NCBI RefSeq assembly: GCF_014705605.1
Contig: NZ_JACXIZ010000013.1
Location: 62,001 to 126,000 of the forward strand
Source of the DNA: Paenibacillus sabuli
GTDB taxonomy: Bacteria > Bacillota > Bacilli > Paenibacillales > Paenibacillaceae
DNA: 64,000 bases
Direction of reading: 5' to 3'
Part shown: positions 61,033 through 64,000 of the stretch, one piece after another
Numbering within the stretch: position 1 is the stretch's first letter
Layout of the letters: every line of letters begins with the position of its first letter
The notes under the pieces: model-generated
Told to the model about the DNA's origin: nothing
The model's database searches: none
What the model saw: the letters and a program-made list of their open reading frames with translations, nothing else
Position numbers and translations under genes: made by a program

Positions 61033-63837
61033 CTACATCTCGCGCAGCGTCGTCACGCTGCGCGCCCGGAAGCGGTACGTCGTCTGCCCGCCGCTCGCCG
61101 CTGCCCCGGTCGCCGGCGAGATCGACTCGCTATCGCTCGTGCGATAGACCGCGAGCGGCCCGTCCGTCAGACCGCCGATATCGGCGATGATCTCCTCGTC
61201 CGCCGAATTGATGACCACCAGCGCGGCCTTGCCCGACTGCGGATCGACGGACGCGGTGACGATCAGTTCCTCGTCCGTGCTGGCCGCGTCGATGATCCGA
61301 TCGCCGGGTCGCAGGAACCGGCTATACTGACCCAGCGTATACAATCGCTTGTTGACCGTGTAGCTGCCGTCCGACTTGATCTGGATGAGCGATTGCCCGT
61401 TCAACGAGCCGCCGCGCGGCGATACCAGCCACCAGTACAGATAGGCCCCGTAGCCGTGCTCGAGCGCATCCGCGATCTGACCGGCCCACCGCAGCCCGTC
61501 CGTCATCGTCGGATCGTTGGGCGCGGCGCCGTCGGCGCTGACCTCCGTCATCATGAGCGGCTTGTCGTAGCTGCGCAGGTCGTATGTGTCCAGTTGCGTC
61601 GGCTGCAGGCCGTAGAAGTGGGTCGGGATATAATCCAGCTTCGCGATCGAAGAGGATGTCATGCCCGCCAGATGATTCCACGTCCGATTGAGCTGGCTCG
61701 CCTCCGGGGCGCCGACGAGCACGTCGCCGCTCAGATCCGAGCCATGGACCGCATCCGCCAGCAGTTCAGAGAGCTCGCTGAGCCGTTCGTTGGTATAGGC
61801 CGACGAAGCGTACGGCGACGGATTGGTCGGCTCATTCTGCAGGCTCAGCCAGCGGATGTCGAAGCCATTCACCTCGCGGTAGTGCCGCGTCCAATCCACC
61901 AGGTAATCGATGAATGCTTCATCGTACGCCTCGTCCAACGTACCGCCGACCGCCGTGCCGTCGGTCTTCATCCAGGAGGGCGGACTCCACGGCAGCGCGT
62001 AGAGTTGCAGGTCCGCGTCCCGCTTCAGCGCCTCGTCCGCGAACCAGCGCTGATGCGCATCCGTCGACCAGTCGTACGGCTGGCCCTCTACCGGATAGGC
62101 CGTCGCCTGCACCGCGTCGTACGCCGGATCGCCCGGCGCGAACGGATTGATCTCCATCCGCAGGATCGAGAGCGCTGCGCCGTCCGCTCCGAAGAGGATG
62201 TCCATCACCTCCGACCTGGTGACGGGATTGGCCAGGTTCATCAGGCCATTGGCTGGATCGTTCGCCGTCGCGCCGAATCCGTACACCTGCTGCGCCACCG
62301 TCGCACGGTCGAGCGTGATCGTCGCCCCGGCCTCTCCGTATGCGGCGTTCAGCCCCCCCACAGGCTGCCAGAAGCGCGGGCCCGCCGCGTCGTCCTCGCG
62401 TACATAGGCCACGATCCGGTCGCCGGGCTCCGGCATCAACGCGCTCCAGGCTGCCGTCAGTGCCAGCGGCGCCGCCGGGCCGCACAACACGGCGGACGGG
62501 GAGCGCACCGTCGCTTGCAAGCGATGCGCGGCATCGTAATGCTCCAGTACGAGTCGGACGGCGCGCCCCTCGAGCGCGCTCGGCCAGTCGGTCAGCACCG
62601 CCGTGCCGGACAAGCCATCTACCTCGCCCGTCAGCGCAGCGACGCTCCCGGCTGCGTCCGCATAGGTCATCGCCGCGCTGATGCCGCCCGTCTCCACCGG
62701 ACGCAGCGTCAGCTCGTCGAGCAGCCAAGCCGCCGTGCCGTCCGTCTGCTCGACTCCGACGGCGATCGGCGTCGACGACAGTGTCGTACGTAGCGTCAGC
62801 TCACTCCAGCCGCCGGCGCTCACGGCGACAGGCTCGCCGTACTGATAGCTGTCCTCCTCATACTGGAGGAACGGCCGCAGCTCGCCGACGCCGGCCGCAC
62901 CGTCGGGCAGCTTGGCCTGCACGCGCAGCTCGTATTGGCTGTCCAGGTAGCCGACCAGACCGTCGAAGGGCCGCAGGAAGCGGACTTGCGCCCCGCTGCC
63001 CGGCGATTCGACGATTGCCAAGCTGCTGCCGGCGCTCGCGTAGTCTTCGTCGGCTACCGTCACGCCGCTTCGCTCCAGGCCGCCCGCCGCCTCGGCGCGA
63101 GACGGCAGCGCAGACCCGTCCGAATCGAAGCGATAGCGGCTCGCCGTGCCTCCCGCCAGCAGCTCCGGTCCGGCCGCGCCGTCCTTGACAATGTGCAGGT
63201 CGTCCACATAATAGCTGGTGATCAGCTCTGCCCCGACCTCGCTGCCCTTCTGCTGCAGCGCAATGCCGGGCAGCGCCGTCGCATCCTCCGGAACAGTGAA
63301 GGTCAATGCCACCTGCGACCAGCCCGCATCGTCGGCAGGATAGGTATACCACGCTTGATTGTTAATGAAAGCGGTCTCGGAATTGTACATGGCAGACAGG
63401 AAAAAATGCCCGTCGGATGCCACGCTGCCTGCGCTCACACGCACCCACACCGAAACATGGAAGGTGTCTCCCGGCGCCCAGTCCACGCCGTCCGGCCACT
63501 GCGCGCTCGCGAAGACATCACGCATTTTCAGACGGACATATGACTTATCCTCGGACGCCCGGACGTGTACGCTCTTGCCTTCGCCGCCGCGGTAGACCGC
63601 ACTCGTCACGCCGTACCGGGAGGCGTCCAGACCTCCGCCGTGGCCGAGCCGCGTGAGCGCGGTGCCGGCATCAGCGGATGTATAATCGTCGAATCCGATC
63701 GCCTTCGCTGTCACTGCACCTGCGCCATTGCCTTGCGCCGCCAGCGGCGCGGCGGGCGACAGTTGCGCCAGCAGCGCGCAGACGGCCAGCATGGCGAGCG
63801 CACGCTTCCATTGCTGCAGGATTCCTGACTTGCGCAT
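61033..63837 (-). CDS. Secreted GH30-family glycoside hydrolase with carbohydrate-binding modules
   Basis: 934 residues. Signal peptide (LAMLAVCALLAQLSPAAPLAA). N-terminal half: two CBM4/9-like beta-sandwich modules (YVDDLHIVKDG type) and a linker module. The catalytic domain from about 505 has QQVYGFGATANDPANGL, the acid/base Glu in LSLQNEPT (near 667) and the nucleophile Glu in LMMTEVS (near 762). A small beta-sandwich follows (KAALVVINSADEE). GH30 enzymes include glucuronoxylanases, beta-1,6-galactanases and fucosidases; the substrate cannot be settled. An ATG with AAAGGAG upstream. The preceding gene acts on pectin fragments. Confidence 0.88.
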   Translation of the reverse strand: MRKSGILQQWKRALAMLAVCALLAQLSPAAPLAAQGNGAGAVTAKAIGFDDYTSADAGTALTRLGHGGGLDASRYGVTSAVYRGGEGKSVHVRASEDKSYVRLKMRDVFASAQWPDGVDWAPGDTFHVSVWVRVSAGSVASDGHFFLSAMYNSETAFINNQAWYTYPADDAGWSQVALTFTVPEDATALPGIALQQKGSEVGAELITSYYVDDLHIVKDGAAGPELLAGGTASRYRFDSDGSALPSRAEAAGGLERSGVTVADEDYASAGSSLAIVESPGSGAQVRFLRPFDGLVGYLDSQYELRVQAKLPDGAAGVGELRPFLQYEEDSYQYGEPVAVSAGGWSELTLRTTLSSTPIAVGVEQTDGTAAWLLDELTLRPVETGGISAAMTYADAAGSVAALTGEVDGLSGTAVLTDWPSALEGRAVRLVLEHYDAAHRLQATVRSPSAVLCGPAAPLALTAAWSALMPEPGDRIVAYVREDDAAGPRFWQPVGGLNAAYGEAGATITLDRATVAQQVYGFGATANDPANGLMNLANPVTRSEVMDILFGADGAALSILRMEINPFAPGDPAYDAVQATAYPVEGQPYDWSTDAHQRWFADEALKRDADLQLYALPWSPPSWMKTDGTAVGGTLDEAYDEAFIDYLVDWTRHYREVNGFDIRWLSLQNEPTNPSPYASSAYTNERLSELSELLADAVHGSDLSGDVLVGAPEASQLNRTWNHLAGMTSSSIAKLDYIPTHFYGLQPTQLDTYDLRSYDKPLMMTEVSADGAAPNDPTMTDGLRWAGQIADALEHGYGAYLYWWLVSPRGGSLNGQSLIQIKSDGSYTVNKRLYTLGQYSRFLRPGDRIIDAASTDEELIVTASVDPQSGKAALVVINSADEEIIADIGGLTDGPLAVYRTSDSESISPATGAAASGGQTTYRFRARSVTTLREM

Positions 63838-63860
63838 GATTCCTCATCTCCTTTGGGTTG

Positions 63861-63882
63861 GGCCGACCGCTAGCGGTCGGCC
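63861..63882. repeat. Perfect 22-base palindrome over a stop codon
   Basis: GGCCGACCGC-TA-GCGGTCGGCC is fully self-complementary and spans the stop codon of the upstream gene, about 25 bases before the GH30 start. No T-run follows; it could form a hairpin that couples or attenuates the two genes. Confidence 0.7.
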
Positions 63883-64000
63883 TTAATCGTACGCTCCCAG
63901 TCCGCCCGGACCCGGTATACATTGGCCTGCCCGCCCTCGTCGGACGAGAAGATCACGTAGCGATCGTCCCGGGTGAAGATCGGGTGCGGGTGCGACATCT
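63870..64000 (-). CDS. C-terminal end of an oligogalacturonate-lyase-like protein (runs off the window)
   Basis: Partial. The visible last ~43 codons read SHPHPIFTRDDRYVIFSSDE, GGQANVYRVRADWERTIKAD, then a stop. The H-P-x-P-x-F-T-x-D-x-x-Y-V-I-F-S-S-D pattern is the final propeller blade of oligogalacturonide lyases (WD40-like seven-bladed enzymes that cleave pectin oligomers to 5-keto-4-deoxyuronate). A generic TolB-like propeller is possible. The stop lies about 32 bases before the GH30 ATG on the same strand. Confidence 0.65.
   Translation of the reverse strand, partial: MSHPHPIFTRDDRYVIFSSDEGGQANVYRVRADWERTIKADR

Overview
The window looks like chromosome from a high-GC, endospore-forming Bacillota of the Paenibacillus/Cohnella type (inference). 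It carries a three-protein spore germinant receptor with a small extra subunit, a CotD-like coat protein and a Spo0E-like phosphatase, all with Bacillus-type GGAGG ribosome sites. The host backbone is visibly GC-rich. Roughly 16.1-28.7 kb is an AT-richer accessory island full of mobile-element debris.

Layout. (1) 0-6.3 kb: a minus-strand arginine/proline catabolic operon rocA-rocD-rocF-putB, followed by an AbrB-type membrane protein. It takes arginine through ornithine, glutamate semialdehyde and P5C to glutamate, with proline feeding in. (2) 7-15.8 kb: one giant gene for a cyclic beta-1,2-glucan synthase-like enzyme (GT84 plus GH94 modules). (3) 16.1-19.4 kb: a four-gene transposon (DUF6431, DDE transposase, AAA ATPase, DUF5348) with TGTGAAT termini. 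It cuts off the end of a large serine recombinase belonging to an older integrative element (TnpW, DUF6075, Spo0E-like, XRE regulator, oriT-like inverted repeats). (4) 23.3-28.7 kb: a DUF6323-DUF6179 pair behind two facing promoters, an IS21-like non-autonomous remnant, a possible toxin/immunity pair and a frameshifted RCC1-repeat secreted protein. (5) 28.9-44.3 kb: backbone genes. These are an MFS exporter, an AHSA1-like protein, a secreted beta-propeller protein, the ger operon (A-C-small membrane protein-B), cotD, a GNAT, an aldo/keto-reductase-fold protein lacking catalytic residues, a sugar isomerase with a 2-hydroxyacid dehydrogenase, and an internally deleted IS3 copy. (6) 44.5-53.1 kb: an AraC regulator followed by a seven-gene, mostly overlapping minus-strand operon. 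(7) 53.2-64 kb: a MalT-like LuxR regulator, a lactonase-like propeller, a small membrane protein, a DHA2 exporter, deoC, an FAH-family hydrolase, a secreted GH30 enzyme and the end of an oligogalacturonate-lyase-like gene.

The most interesting system is region 6. It combines the complete nickel-pincer cofactor pathway (LarB, LarC, LarE), a LarA-superfamily enzyme with the catalytic His/Lys set, a gluconokinase, a YjmF-type mannonate dehydrogenase-like SDR and an amidohydrolase. Read together (inference), it could be a dehydratase-free sugar-acid route: fructuronate to mannonate (SDR), mannonate to gluconate (Ni-pincer C2 epimerase), gluconate to 6-phosphogluconate (kinase). The neighbouring pectin and hemicellulose genes fit a uronic-acid-eating soil organism.
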